Counted from the stretch's first letter, positions 17,559-26,701 are shown. The stretch: 41,139 nucleotides of DNA from UBA817 sp049889215 (GCA_049889215.1 JBMHDV010000022.1:1-41139); one strand, 5' to 3'. A program made the numbers and translations. Notes: generated by a model from the sequence alone, not told the origin.

Positions 17559-17587
17559 AGTGTAAACCTTGGGCAATATTTGAGCAA
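17559..17587 (-). promoter_or_regulatory. Promoter of the zincin gene (leaderless)
   Basis: On the minus strand: TTGCTC (17582-17587), 17-base spacer, TACACT (17559-17564), 6 bases, ATG at 17552. This geometry puts +1 on the start codon and decides between the two candidate starts. Confidence 0.7.
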
Positions 17588-17620
17588 TATAATTAAGGTG
17601 GTTTTTTTTAGCTGTGTGGT

Positions 17621-17649
17621 TTGTAAAATAAGCATGAATTCGCTATTAT
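17621..17649 (+). promoter_or_regulatory. Promoter of pheS-pheT (leaderless)
   Basis: TTGTAA (17621-17626), 17-base spacer, TATTAT (17644-17649), 7 bases of mostly T, ATG at 17657. No room or sequence for a ribosome-binding site. It is divergent from the zincin promoter with only 33 bases between the two -35 boxes. Confidence 0.75.
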
Positions 17650-17656
17650 TTTTTTA

Positions 17657-18664
17657 ATGTCATTAATAGAACAACTCAATTCAATCGACCAAGACCTGGA
17701 ATCTCAAGTAAAAGATGTGATTAGCATCGATCAATTAACCGAATTAAAAGAATCTTTTTTCGGTAAAAAAGGACGCATTAGCCAAGTCATGCAAGGCATT
17801 CGGAATGCCTCCAACGAAGAAAAACCATTGGTTGGCCAACGCGTAAACGAGCTAAAACAAAAGTATTTGGGCTCAATCGAACAAAAATTAAAAACACTAG
17901 AAGCTGAAAAACTCAATCAGCAACTTGCTGCGGATGCCGTCGATATTACGCGTCCAGGGGACCGGTTTGATATCGGTGCCATGCACCCCATCAAACGGGC
18001 AGAAAAAGAATTGGTTGCCATTTGTGAATCCATGGGGTTTTCAGTGGCCGATGGTCCAATCATTGAAGATATGTTCCATAACTTTGAAGCCTTAAACATT
18101 CCTGATTCACATCCATCACGTGACATGCACGATACCTTTTACTTGAAAGATGATCATGTTATGAGAACCCACACATCCTCAGTTCAAATCCGCTACATGA
18201 CCCAAAATCAGCCACCCATTAAAATCATTGCTCCAGGCCAGGTGTTTCGCTGCGATGCAGACCGAACACATTCCCCAATGTTTCATCAATTGGAAGGCTT
18301 ATATGTCAATAATAACGTCACACTGCCCGAACTAAAATACGCATTGGAAACCTTATTAAAAACTTTTTTTGATGACGATTTTCCAATACGATATCGATCA
18401 AGTTATTTCCCATTCACGGAACCATCATTTGAGGTTGATGTGCAATTTAAAGGTTCCGGGGAGTGGATGGAAGTCCTGGGTGCGGGTATGGTGCATCGCA
18501 ATGTCTTTCGTTCAGTTAACTACGATCCTGATCAAGTATCAGGGTTTGCCTTTGGCTTGGGCATCGATCGTTTGGCGATGTTAAAGTATGGCATAAAAGA
18601 CATCCGTGCTTTTTACGAAAATGACACCCGGTTTTTACGGCAAGGAGGCCCCAGCGCATGTTAG
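17657..18664 (+). CDS. pheS: Phenylalanyl-tRNA synthetase alpha subunit
   Basis: 335 residues, normal for PheS. N-terminal coiled-coil region (about 1-85, with FFGKKGRISQVM) that contacts tRNA, then the class II catalytic core: HPIKRAEKEL near 110, DMHDTFYL near 155, RTHTSSVQIRYM near 170, and the C-terminal GFAFGLGIDRLAMLKYGI motif 3 near 297-314. It charges tRNA-Phe as a heterotetramer with PheT. Its stop overlaps the pheT start by 7 bases. Its base composition is richer in G+C than that of genes on either side. Confidence 0.97.
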   Translation: MSLIEQLNSIDQDLESQVKDVISIDQLTELKESFFGKKGRISQVMQGIRNASNEEKPLVGQRVNELKQKYLGSIEQKLKTLEAEKLNQQLAADAVDITRPGDRFDIGAMHPIKRAEKELVAICESMGFSVADGPIIEDMFHNFEALNIPDSHPSRDMHDTFYLKDDHVMRTHTSSVQIRYMTQNQPPIKIIAPGQVFRCDADRTHSPMFHQLEGLYVNNNVTLPELKYALETLLKTFFDDDFPIRYRSSYFPFTEPSFEVDVQFKGSGEWMEVLGAGMVHRNVFRSVNYDPDQVSGFAFGLGIDRLAMLKYGIKDIRAFYENDTRFLRQGGPSAC

Positions 18665-20952
18665 TATCCATCAATTGGTTAAACGAGTTTTGTGAGATTC
18701 CATCCACCGATCAATTGGTTGCTGATTTTAATCGCATTGGCTTTGAGATTGAAGACGTTCTCGATAAAGGGCAGGGGTTATCCAACATTGTTGTTGGCCA
18801 CATTAAGGAATTTAAGCCCCATCCAGATGCCGATCGCTTACGAATTGCCCAAGTTGATATTGGGTCAGAGACGGTGCAAATTGTCACGGCTGCAACAAAT
18901 GTAAATGATGGCGATAAAATTCCAGTGAGCTTGCCAGGCGCAGTCTTAGCGGGTGGTTTAAAAATTAAAAAAGGCAAACTGCGTGGTGTTGAATCCAATG
19001 GCATGATGTGTTCAGCCGTTGAATGCGGCTTAACCGATACCTCACCAGGGGTATGGGTGCTACCACCAAATACCCCCGTCGGTGTGGATTTTATTGAGCA
19101 CGCCCAACTCCTCGATACTGTACTGGATGTTGCTATTTTACCCAATCGTGGTGACGCCCTTAGTTTGGTTGGTTTGGCCAGAGAATGCCAGGCATTGTAT
19201 GGAACAAAAAAAACATTTAACCCACAACAACAATCCGCCAGTGGCGATGCGCAATTAACCTGCACGATCGATTCATCGTTTTGCAATTATTATCGAGCTC
19301 AAAAAATAACAGGGGTCACCAATCAACACACCCCATTAACCTATCAAACCCGCTTGTATTATTCAGGGTACCGGCCATTATCGTGGTTGGTGGATGTAAC
19401 GAACATTGTTATGATCGAAACCGGTCAACCGTTGCATGCCTTCGATGCGTCGAACATCACCAGTATTGAGGCCACTTATGGCGGTGGTGAGACCATCGAG
19501 TTGTTAAACGAAAAAGAAGTAACACTGGACGCAAGCATTCCCGTCATTAAATTAAACAACCAGCCATCGGCCGTTGCCGGTGTTATGGGCGCGCAGCAAG
19601 GGGAAGTCTCCAACCAAACCCAAGCGATCATTTTAGAAACCGCGTTGTTTGATTCTGTGGTGGTTCGCAAAGCCACAAAAACCTTGGGCATTCGGTCCGA
19701 AAGTTCCAATCGGTTTGAAAAGCATGTGGATGCCAGTGGCGTTAATCTTGCTGTTGCACGAGTCCACGAACTATTAAGTGCCCACGATACCATTACGGTG
19801 CACTCACCAGTAGAGGCTGGCCAATGCCAGGCAACCACGTTAGATATTCAAATTGAACTTGCGCGAATCAATCAATTTTTAGGAACATCATTTTCTGATA
19901 AAGATGTGCATGGGCGATTGGAACCACTTGGGTTTACGATCAATGGCACATCGGTTACCGTGCCAAGCTATCGAACAAATGATTGCACTGAGTGGCCAGA
20001 CATTGCTGAAGAGCTTTGTCGCTTTTCAGGCATTGAAGATGTCACGCCAACCCCAATTGCCGATATGGTTCCCATTAACCATAGTGCACAGTGGCGCCAG
20101 CGGCAGGCCATTCAACAAGCGGCCTTGCAACTGGGTTTAACGGAAGTGGTTCCATTTCCATTGCATGCACCTGACGATTCATCTCAGCCGGTCATTTTAA
20201 ATCCCATCACTCCTGAATTAACAGTATTACGCTCATCAGCAATTCAATCTTTGATTGCCACCGCACAGTTTAATGCCACGCGTCATCACGCACCGTGCCG
20301 CTTATTTACCATTGGCCCGGTATGGCAAAGCGATGGCACCGAACAACTGCACTTTGCAGCGTATGTTGCCGGCCCACATCATCATGAGCCGCATCTGCCA
20401 GCCCATAACCGCAGTGTTGATTTCTTTAGTTTAAAAGGGTTGGTGGAGCAAATCTTGCAAGGTCAATCATTCGATGTCCAAAAAAGTGCATCCCCGGCAT
20501 TGCATCCTGGCCAGTCTGCCGATATTATCATTGCCGGCCAATCGGTTGGGTCCTTTGGCATGCTGCACCCAGCACGTGCAGCTGAAACCAAATTGGATGC
20601 AACCGCTGGCGTGATTGAAATTAATTTATCGGCATTGCCCAACGTTGCACCTGCAACACCGTATAAAGCCGTATCCAAGTTTCCATCCACAACACGAGAC
20701 GTCACATACATTATGGATGCCGGTGTTAGTGTAGGCGATGTGCTTCAAATTTTACGCGACAATAAACCCGCACTGTGCGATTCGATTAACTTATGTGGCA
20801 TTTATCAAAAAGAGGGCAGTGAGGATGTTAATGCATCCTTTCGAATGATTTACCAAGATAACGAAGGGTCTCTCGAAATGGCAGTTGTTAATGATATCCA
20901 TAAAACCTTTGCCGAGGAAGTTATTCACAAATTACCTTGCCGGTTCCCATAA
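18658..20952 (+). CDS. pheT: Phenylalanyl-tRNA synthetase beta subunit
   Basis: 764 residues, near the usual 790. N-terminal EMAP/OB-type tRNA-binding domain (about 39-150: HPDADRLRIAQVDIG), B3/B4 editing domain (about 200-390, with RPLSWLVDVTNIVMIETGQPLHAFDA), B5 domain near 400-470, and a C-terminal ferredoxin-like anticodon-binding domain (about 670-764, SKFPSTTRDVTYIMD). Codon choice favours C and G at third positions more than in most of the window: in 20341-20400, 33 of 60 bases are G or C. It is co-translated with pheS. No terminator for this direction is seen; the one downstream belongs to the opposite strand. Confidence 0.97.
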   Translation: MLVSINWLNEFCEIPSTDQLVADFNRIGFEIEDVLDKGQGLSNIVVGHIKEFKPHPDADRLRIAQVDIGSETVQIVTAATNVNDGDKIPVSLPGAVLAGGLKIKKGKLRGVESNGMMCSAVECGLTDTSPGVWVLPPNTPVGVDFIEHAQLLDTVLDVAILPNRGDALSLVGLARECQALYGTKKTFNPQQQSASGDAQLTCTIDSSFCNYYRAQKITGVTNQHTPLTYQTRLYYSGYRPLSWLVDVTNIVMIETGQPLHAFDASNITSIEATYGGGETIELLNEKEVTLDASIPVIKLNNQPSAVAGVMGAQQGEVSNQTQAIILETALFDSVVVRKATKTLGIRSESSNRFEKHVDASGVNLAVARVHELLSAHDTITVHSPVEAGQCQATTLDIQIELARINQFLGTSFSDKDVHGRLEPLGFTINGTSVTVPSYRTNDCTEWPDIAEELCRFSGIEDVTPTPIADMVPINHSAQWRQRQAIQQAALQLGLTEVVPFPLHAPDDSSQPVILNPITPELTVLRSSAIQSLIATAQFNATRHHAPCRLFTIGPVWQSDGTEQLHFAAYVAGPHHHEPHLPAHNRSVDFFSLKGLVEQILQGQSFDVQKSASPALHPGQSADIIIAGQSVGSFGMLHPARAAETKLDATAGVIEINLSALPNVAPATPYKAVSKFPSTTRDVTYIMDAGVSVGDVLQILRDNKPALCDSINLCGIYQKEGSEDVNASFRMIYQDNEGSLEMAVVNDIHKTFAEEVIHKLPCRFP

Positions 20953-20957
20953 AAAGG

Positions 20958-20989
20958 CAAAAAAAAACGCCCATCATGGATGAGCGTTT
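20958..20989 (-). terminator. Terminator of the 83-residue gene
   Basis: On the minus strand: AACGCTCATC, short loop, GATGGGCGTT, then a run of T. Nine of ten stem positions pair. It starts 27 bases after the stop of the small gene. In the plus direction only a short T run follows, so it serves pheT poorly. Confidence 0.75.
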
Positions 20990-21015
20990 ATAAGTTCGTT
21001 TAAAAATTTAATATA

Positions 21016-21267
21016 CTACTTTTCTAAAGTTCTAACATGCTGTGAGTTTTTGCTTACTGTTAGATCATTAAGTGTTTGTGCTGTTTGACCGTCGATAGAT
21101 GGTGTCACACCTTCAGGGTTAGCAACTGCATCAGTTTTTGCAGCCCCACGACCTTGTACAGAACTTGATCCTACAGCGTTTCCGTTTTCAACAACTGTTG
21201 TCGTAACTTTAGCTGCTGCTCCGTTAGTAGTTGGTTTAGCGCCACCTATTCCTTTTGTTGGTTCCAT
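21016..21267 (-). CDS. Small low-complexity protein of unknown function
   Basis: 83 residues, rich in Gly, Ala, Thr, Val, Ser and Asn, without hydrophobic segments, so probably disordered. It begins MEPTKGIGGAKPTTNGAAAK and ends HVRTLEK. I recognise no family. That it is a real gene is supported by a strong Shine-Dalgarno (GGAGG, 7 bases before the ATG), an AT-rich leader with a palindrome upstream, and a dedicated terminator right after the stop. These expression signals stand out from the mostly leaderless genes nearby, hinting at an abundant product. It is isolated, between pheT and mutS on the opposite strand. Confidence 0.7.
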   Translation of the reverse strand: MEPTKGIGGAKPTTNGAAAKVTTTVVENGNAVGSSSVQGRGAAKTDAVANPEGVTPSIDGQTAQTLNDLTVSKNSQHVRTLEK

Positions 21268-21312
21268 AATTTTCCTCCATTTAAATCTGTTTTTATTTAA
21301 TATCGGTGTTAA

Positions 21313-21359
21313 GAAATAATTATTTCATTTTTCTCTTCACCATGCAATTTAATTAAATT
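21313..21359. promoter_or_regulatory. Two palindromes between the small gene and mutS
   Basis: GAAATAATTATTTC (21313-21326) and AATTTAATTAAATT (21346-21359) are perfect 14-base palindromes, centred 33 bases apart, in the 162-base gap between the divergent genes. They could be operators for the small gene, but AT-rich palindromes also arise by chance. Confidence 0.35.
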
Positions 21360-21395
21360 TTATCATGATTGTCAACTACAATCAAATTCAACGCC

Positions 21396-21423
21396 TTGCA
21401 GGAAACCCTCCTTCATCTATAAT
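21396..21423 (+). promoter_or_regulatory. Promoter of mutS (leaderless)
   Basis: TTGCAG (21396-21401), 16-base spacer, perfect TATAAT (21418-21423), 6 bases, ATG at 21430. +1 is predicted on the start codon. Confidence 0.7.
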
Positions 21424-21429
21424 AATACC

Positions 21430-23832
21430 ATGGCCAATACACCAATGATGCAACAATATAACGCCATCAAAAAAAAGCATGAGGATAGCATTCTGTTTTT
21501 TCGCTTGGGCGATTTTTACGAAATGTTTTATCAAGATGCAACAACGGCATCATCTGTTTTGGGATTAACCTTAACGGGCCGAGGCAAAGATGATCAGCGG
21601 GTGCCCATGTGTGGCATTCCATTCCATGCGGCTGAAGGGTATGTGTCAAAGCTTGTTAAGCAGGGATACAAAGTGGCCATTTGTGAGCAAGTCGAAGCAG
21701 CGGATGCTACCAAAGGCCCAACCAAACGGGATGTTGTCAGGATTGTGACCCCTGGTACAGCGCAGCTAAGCCCAGTATTGGATGCAACAGAATCCAATTA
21801 TTTAGCGGCCGTTTGTAAAGTCAAGGCGCAGTATGGACTGGCCGTTGTGGATGTATCTACAGGCGCATTCTTATGCAACGTTTTTGAATCCTTCCATGAT
21901 GTTACGGCCGATATTCACCGCTTGGGTGTGATGGAATGCTTGGTGGACGATGCCTTAGCAACCCACCAGTTATGCCAAACACAGTCCACATTTTTTCCAT
22001 ATGACGTTAATCAAGCACAATCAGCCATCTGCAACCATTTTAATGTTCAATCATTACAGGCCTTTAATATTCAAGATTTAACCGCCAGCTTTCCAGCCAT
22101 TGTAGCGATACTTGATTACTTAAATTACACTCAAAAAGGCGCTTTCGCTCAAATTAAAACCATTCAGTCTGCTAGACAACATGACTATTGCCGGTTTGAT
22201 GCTGGGGTAATTGATCATTTGGGGTTATTTGATGCAAAAACCGGTTTATTTAAATTAATCAATCATACCACCACCAGTATGGGGGCACGTCAATTGCGAC
22301 AATTTTTACGATACCCATTAATCAATCCGGCGGACATTGCCCATCGTCATGCCCAAATTGAAACGCTTCACAATCACCATACCTCACCGGAATGGTCAGA
22401 ATTAACCCATCAAATCAATGACATTGAACGCGTATTGGGCCGCATCTGTTCAAAGTTTCAAAACCCAAAAGATGCATTGGCACTGACCCAATCATTGGGG
22501 AATGTTACCGATGTCCTGCAATACCTACAGTCGTTAGGGCCAGCGTTTGAACCTCAATGCCAGGCATTGAGCGCTATTTCGGATGAGTTAATTAAATTGC
22601 ATGATCATTTGGATGCGGCTTTATTGGATGATGTGCCGACGCACATTCGCGATGGGGGCATTTTTAACGCCACTCATTCAGCTGAACTGTCAAGCTTACT
22701 AGAATCCTTTGCATCCGTAAGAACGTGGATCAATGAACTTGAACCAAAATTAAAGCAGCAGTTGGACATTAAAAGCTTAAAGGTTGGGTTTAATAAAGTC
22801 TTTGGGTACTACATCGAAGTGCCAAACGCTCAGCAAGATAAAGTCCCTGAAGAATATATTCGTAAACAAACACTAACCAATGCGGAGCGCTACATCACCA
22901 ACGAATTAAAAGAAAAGGAAGCCATTATCTTGAATGCGCAGTCCCAACAGGCAGAACTCGAAAAACAGTTGTATGCCGAATTGGAATCGACCATTGAGTC
23001 GTTTATTCAACCATTGCAATTGTATGCGCAAGTCATTGCCCATGTGGACGCCATGGTATCACTGGCGCATGTCGCTCAAACGCAAGGGTTTACCAAACCA
23101 ATCATTCATCCGGCCACCAATCGGTCATTGGTCATTAATGGGCTTTGGCATCCCATGGTTGCCGTTAATCAAAAGCAACCATTCATTCGCAATTCCATTG
23201 CATTGCCCGAAAATCAGCCGTTCATGCTCATTACAGGGCCAAACATGGCTGGTAAGTCAACCATAATGCGAAGCGTGGCCATTGCGGCGATATTGGGGCA
23301 AATGGGCAGCTATGTGCCAGCCACCATGGCGGAATTTGGTGTGGTTACCGAAGTATACACCCGCATTGGTGCTAACGATAAACTTGCTGAAGGGCAATCC
23401 ACCTTCATGGTCGAAATGATTGAAACCGCAACAATCACACAGAATGCCACCAGCAATAGTTTGATTTTATTGGATGAAATCGGGCGGGGGACGTCCACCT
23501 TTGATGGGGTAAGTATCGCAGCTGCCGTTGCTGAGTATATTGTCACCCATATTAAAGCCAGAACCTTATTTGCCACGCATTATCACGAATTAACAGCCTT
23601 AAGCGATAAATACCCGCAAATACAAAACACATCCATGCAAATAAAAGAAGTGGATGATCAATTGGTGTTTGCTTACACATTGGCTGCCGGCCCCGCTGAA
23701 AAAAGTTATGGGGTGATGGTGGCAAAAATGGCCGGTTTGCCCAAAGAGATTACCGACAAGGCGGATGCTTGGCTGGATCGATTTGAACAAAAAGCAGCGC
23801 AAGGTGAGATTGTACAATTATCATTATTTTAG
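21430..23832 (+). CDS. mutS: DNA mismatch repair ATPase MutS
   Basis: 800 residues, slightly short of E. coli MutS (853) but complete. Mismatch-binding GDFYEMF at residues 27-33 with the key Phe at 29, connector and lever/clamp domains in the middle (GYYIEVPNAQ, RKQTLTNAERYITNELKE), then the ATPase: Walker A TGPNMAGKST near 603-612, Walker B LILLDEIGRGTSTFDG near 678-693, and ATHYHEL near 717. The last five residues, QLSLF, match the beta-clamp-binding motif expected at a MutS C-terminus. The presence of F29 and the clamp motif indicate true MutS1. mutL is not in the window. Its G+C is higher than most neighbours, like pheST. Confidence 0.97.
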   Translation: MANTPMMQQYNAIKKKHEDSILFFRLGDFYEMFYQDATTASSVLGLTLTGRGKDDQRVPMCGIPFHAAEGYVSKLVKQGYKVAICEQVEAADATKGPTKRDVVRIVTPGTAQLSPVLDATESNYLAAVCKVKAQYGLAVVDVSTGAFLCNVFESFHDVTADIHRLGVMECLVDDALATHQLCQTQSTFFPYDVNQAQSAICNHFNVQSLQAFNIQDLTASFPAIVAILDYLNYTQKGAFAQIKTIQSARQHDYCRFDAGVIDHLGLFDAKTGLFKLINHTTTSMGARQLRQFLRYPLINPADIAHRHAQIETLHNHHTSPEWSELTHQINDIERVLGRICSKFQNPKDALALTQSLGNVTDVLQYLQSLGPAFEPQCQALSAISDELIKLHDHLDAALLDDVPTHIRDGGIFNATHSAELSSLLESFASVRTWINELEPKLKQQLDIKSLKVGFNKVFGYYIEVPNAQQDKVPEEYIRKQTLTNAERYITNELKEKEAIILNAQSQQAELEKQLYAELESTIESFIQPLQLYAQVIAHVDAMVSLAHVAQTQGFTKPIIHPATNRSLVINGLWHPMVAVNQKQPFIRNSIALPENQPFMLITGPNMAGKSTIMRSVAIAAILGQMGSYVPATMAEFGVVTEVYTRIGANDKLAEGQSTFMVEMIETATITQNATSNSLILLDEIGRGTSTFDGVSIAAAVAEYIVTHIKARTLFATHYHELTALSDKYPQIQNTSMQIKEVDDQLVFAYTLAAGPAEKSYGVMVAKMAGLPKEITDKADAWLDRFEQKAAQGEIVQLSLF

Positions 23833-23888
23833 TCGCTAATTTGTTTGAGCGTATCATAATAGTTTTTTGCATATGGTAAACTTTAAAT

Positions 23889-24452
23889 ATGAAAGTGTTT
23901 CATACAGAAATAGATAAGGTTTTAGAAATACAATGCACCGTTTATGGCGATGAAAGAGGTTTTTTTAAAGAAGTCATCCATCCCGATAAGCTTGCTGAAT
24001 TTGGAGTTAATCATCGATTTGTTCAATTAAATCATTCGAAGTCACAGCAAGGAATTCTTCGTGGCCTTCATTATCAATTGCCACCATATGGCCAAGCCAA
24101 ATTAGTAAGGGTTCTATCAGGTAAGATTTTAGACATTGCTGTGGATGTTCGTCCAAAAAGCCCAACATTTAAACAATATGTTGCTGTTGAGCTTACTGCA
24201 GAAAAGCATAATATGCTCTATGTTCCGGTTGGTTTTGCTCACGGGTTTTATTCAATTACCGATTGTGAAGTTGAGTATGCGTGTAGTGATGTATATGCGC
24301 CTGAATTTGAAGGTGCCATACGGTGGGATGACCCAAGCCTCAAAATTGATTGGCCATTTGATGCTAAGCCAAAACTTTCCGAAAAAGATGCAGTTGCCCC
24401 CTTTTTAGATGATAGTATTTCAACTTTAAATTGGCCAAATGAGGTTTATTAA
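23889..24452 (+). CDS. rfbC: dTDP-4-dehydrorhamnose 3,5-epimerase
   Basis: 187 residues, typical RmlC/RfbC. Cupin enzyme that epimerises C3 and C5 of dTDP-4-keto-6-deoxyglucose in rhamnose synthesis. Signatures: ERGFFKEV near 25, QGILRGLHYQ near 54-63 with the catalytic His, GKILDIAVDVR, and VPVGFAHGFYSI near 116-127. The other rml/rfb genes (A, B, D) are absent nearby, so it is an isolated member and might epimerise another nucleotide sugar. TAAACT at 23877-23882 ends 6 bases before the ATG, but the -35 is unconvincing. It converges with prfC (4-base overlap of stops). Confidence 0.92.
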   Translation: MKVFHTEIDKVLEIQCTVYGDERGFFKEVIHPDKLAEFGVNHRFVQLNHSKSQQGILRGLHYQLPPYGQAKLVRVLSGKILDIAVDVRPKSPTFKQYVAVELTAEKHNMLYVPVGFAHGFYSITDCEVEYACSDVYAPEFEGAIRWDDPSLKIDWPFDAKPKLSEKDAVAPFLDDSISTLNWPNEVY

Positions 24453-26035
24453 GCAATAGATTCTGACGTGAAGTCAAACTGGATATGTTCTTGCTCTTTA
24501 ATTTCCCGTTCTAAGCTCCATTTTGTCTCAGTTAAAAACACCCAGTGGCCATCCTTATCTTTTGCTACTTGAGATTTTCGACGCCGAATAAACTCTTTTA
24601 GTTCGGCTTCATCAGCTGACGAAATCCATGTTGCCTTTGTATAATTCAACGGTTCAAATCGACATTTTGCCTGATATTCATGATCTAGACGATATTGAAT
24701 TACATCGAACTGAAGTGCGCCAACCGTACCAATCATGGCTTGCCCATCAGACTCTCTATAAAATAGCTGAGCAACACCTTCTTCAGACAGTTGTTCGAGT
24801 CCTTTTTTCAATTGTTTTGATTTCATTGGGTCAAGATTTTTTACCACTTTAAAAATTTCTGGTGAAAATGAAGGAATCCCAATAAATTGAAATTCTTTTC
24901 CTTCAGTAAGCGTATCCCCAATCTTTAAATTTCCGGTATCATGCAGCCCAATAATATCACCAGGGTAGGCTTCATCAATGACTGTTTTTGATTGTGCCAT
25001 AAATGCAGTAGGGTTGACACTTCGAAATGGTTTCTGACTTCGAACATGGAAATATTTTTTTTGCCGTTCAAATGTGCCAGAACATATTCTTAAAAATGCA
25101 ATTCGATCCCGATGTTTTGGGTCGATATTGGCATGAATTTTAAAAATAAAGCCAGAAAATGTTGATGCATCTGGATCAACATCCCCAGCGGTTGTTTCTC
25201 GTCGTTTTGGTGTTGGCGCAATATCAATAAAACAATCCAGTAATTCTTTGACACCAAAATTATTAAGTGCTGAACCGAAAAATACAGGAGTGATTTCACC
25301 ATTTAGATAGTCATTGACATCAAACTCAGGGTAAACCCCAATAAGCTCCATGTCTTCCTTTAATTTTGTTGTTGCTTCTTCACCAATGAGCTCGATAAGC
25401 AAAGGATCATTTAAATCCGTAATCTTTTTTGTGTCATGGGTATCTTGCTTTTGATGAGGTTTGTACAATACTAGTTCTTTAGAATAGATATTATAAACAC
25501 CTTTAAACTCTTTCCCTGATCCAATTGGCCAGCTGAGTGGGCAAACATTGATTTTTAAACTGGACTCAATATTATCCAGTAACTCAACCGGGCTCATGCC
25601 TTCACGGTCCATTTTATTAATAAATGTAATAATAGGCGTATCTCTCATCCGACAAACTTCCATCAATTTAAATGTTTGAGTTTCTACACCCTTCGTCGAG
25701 TCAATTACCATAATAACAGAGTCAACAGCTGTTAATGTCCGATACGTATCCTCACAAAAGTCTTTGTGACCTGGGGTATCCAAAATATTAACTTTCTTAT
25801 CACGGTAATCAAAGCCCATAACGGATGTTGCAACAGATATTCCACGTTGCTTTTCGATCTCCATAAAATCAGATGTCGCATGGCGAGAGGCCTTTTTAGC
25901 TTTAATCGCTCCAGCAACTTGAATTGCACCACCAAACAAGAGAAACTTTTCGGTTAACGTTGTTTTTCCAGCATCTGGATGCGAAATAATTCCGAAGGTT
26001 CGTCTACGTGCGATTTCTTTTCCTAATTCTGACAT
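24449..26035 (-). CDS. prfC: Peptide chain release factor 3 (RF3)
   Basis: 528 residues, the length of E. coli RF3. Translational GTPase that recycles RF1/RF2 after termination. G1 HPDAGKTTL at residues 19-27, switch region with KQRGISVATSVM near 63, G3 DTPGHKDF near 87, G4 NKMDRE near 141. The domain III signature ESDGQAMIGTVGALQFDVIQYRL near 430 and the missing EF-G domains IV-V separate it from EF-G. Single gene; TACAAT lies 6 bases upstream of the ATG. Confidence 0.96.
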   Translation of the reverse strand: MSELGKEIARRRTFGIISHPDAGKTTLTEKFLLFGGAIQVAGAIKAKKASRHATSDFMEIEKQRGISVATSVMGFDYRDKKVNILDTPGHKDFCEDTYRTLTAVDSVIMVIDSTKGVETQTFKLMEVCRMRDTPIITFINKMDREGMSPVELLDNIESSLKINVCPLSWPIGSGKEFKGVYNIYSKELVLYKPHQKQDTHDTKKITDLNDPLLIELIGEEATTKLKEDMELIGVYPEFDVNDYLNGEITPVFFGSALNNFGVKELLDCFIDIAPTPKRRETTAGDVDPDASTFSGFIFKIHANIDPKHRDRIAFLRICSGTFERQKKYFHVRSQKPFRSVNPTAFMAQSKTVIDEAYPGDIIGLHDTGNLKIGDTLTEGKEFQFIGIPSFSPEIFKVVKNLDPMKSKQLKKGLEQLSEEGVAQLFYRESDGQAMIGTVGALQFDVIQYRLDHEYQAKCRFEPLNYTKATWISSADEAELKEFIRRRKSQVAKDKDGHWVFLTETKWSLEREIKEQEHIQFDFTSESIA

Positions 26036-26041
26036 GTGCTT

Positions 26042-26070
26042 ATTGTACGTTTCGATGCTAAAAATTGCCA
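26042..26070 (-). promoter_or_regulatory. Promoter of prfC (leaderless)
   Basis: On the minus strand: TGGCAA (26065-26070, weak -35), 17 bases, TACAAT (26042-26047), 6 bases, ATG at 26035. Confidence 0.6.
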
Positions 26071-26077
26071 GTCAGGT

Positions 26078-26107
26078 AAAAAAAAGGCCGATGGATATCG
26101 GCCTTTT
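26078..26107 (-). terminator. Terminator of the beta-barrel protein gene
   Basis: GGCCGAT-ATCC-ATCGGCC hairpin followed on the minus strand by a run of T (TTTTTTTT), 22 bases after the stop at 26129. It is roughly symmetric with shorter A/T flanks on the other side, so it may work weakly in both directions. Confidence 0.8.
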
Positions 26108-26128
26108 AAGGTTATTTATGAATTGACG

Positions 26129-26701
26129 TTAGAAGTTAATGCCAACATAAGCAGATACTTCAGGTAGTCCAGGAATTTTAGCTAAGCCCTGATCAATACT
26201 GCTGGTATCATTAATTTTATTTCCAGCAACAGTTGCACTTAGTGCTGGTTTTGCCATCAAGTATGCCACGCGCACACCAGCCAAAACTGGGCCTACACTT
26301 AGTTCTTGTCCATACTCCACAAATAGACCAGACAGTTTTCCATCAACAATAACGTTATCATTAACAGAGATTTCACCTACAGTTTTAGATGCTACATATG
26401 AATAATCCGCATTCATTGAGCCAAACCCCGTACCAATATAACCTAAAAATGGTATTTTTAATCTTGCACCAATAGTAATGCCACTAAAGTCTGTTGAATA
26501 ACTCTCGTATTTTACAGATCCTGATCCATAACTTGCAAACGCACGTAAGCCGGGAAGTAGACTACTCAATTTACGTTCATATTCAATTGCAAATGGTCGA
26601 GGGATATTTAATACATTAAATTTTATTGCATTTGTAGCTGCGATTAAGTTGGAATTTAAGCATAATACAAACAACACTGTTAATAGTAATTTTTTTTTCA
26701 T
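26129..26701 (-). CDS. Small outer-membrane beta-barrel-like protein
   Basis: 190 residues from ATG 26701. An upstream in-frame ATG at 26905 exists, but it would run into the divergent acetyltransferase gene. The chosen start has a Shine-Dalgarno (AAGGAG, 7 bases upstream) and gives a clean signal peptide (MKKKLLLTVLFVLCLNSNLIAA, cut near residue 22). The mature part alternates polar and hydrophobic strands rich in Gly, Tyr and Ser (GTGFGSMNADYSY, LSVGPVLAGVRVAYLM) and ends in Phe (YVGINF), typical of small OmpW/opacity-like barrels. Precise family uncertain. It has its own terminator. Confidence 0.7.
   Translation of the reverse strand: MKKKLLLTVLFVLCLNSNLIAATNAIKFNVLNIPRPFAIEYERKLSSLLPGLRAFASYGSGSVKYESYSTDFSGITIGARLKIPFLGYIGTGFGSMNADYSYVASKTVGEISVNDNVIVDGKLSGLFVEYGQELSVGPVLAGVRVAYLMAKPALSATVAGNKINDTSSIDQGLAKIPGLPEVSAYVGINF

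Noticed and set aside
18711..19286. Long open frame (191 codons) on the minus strand inside pheT
   Set aside because: It lies wholly within a well-conserved PheT coding region, has unlikely composition and no initiation signals; it is a shadow of the G+C-richer codon use.
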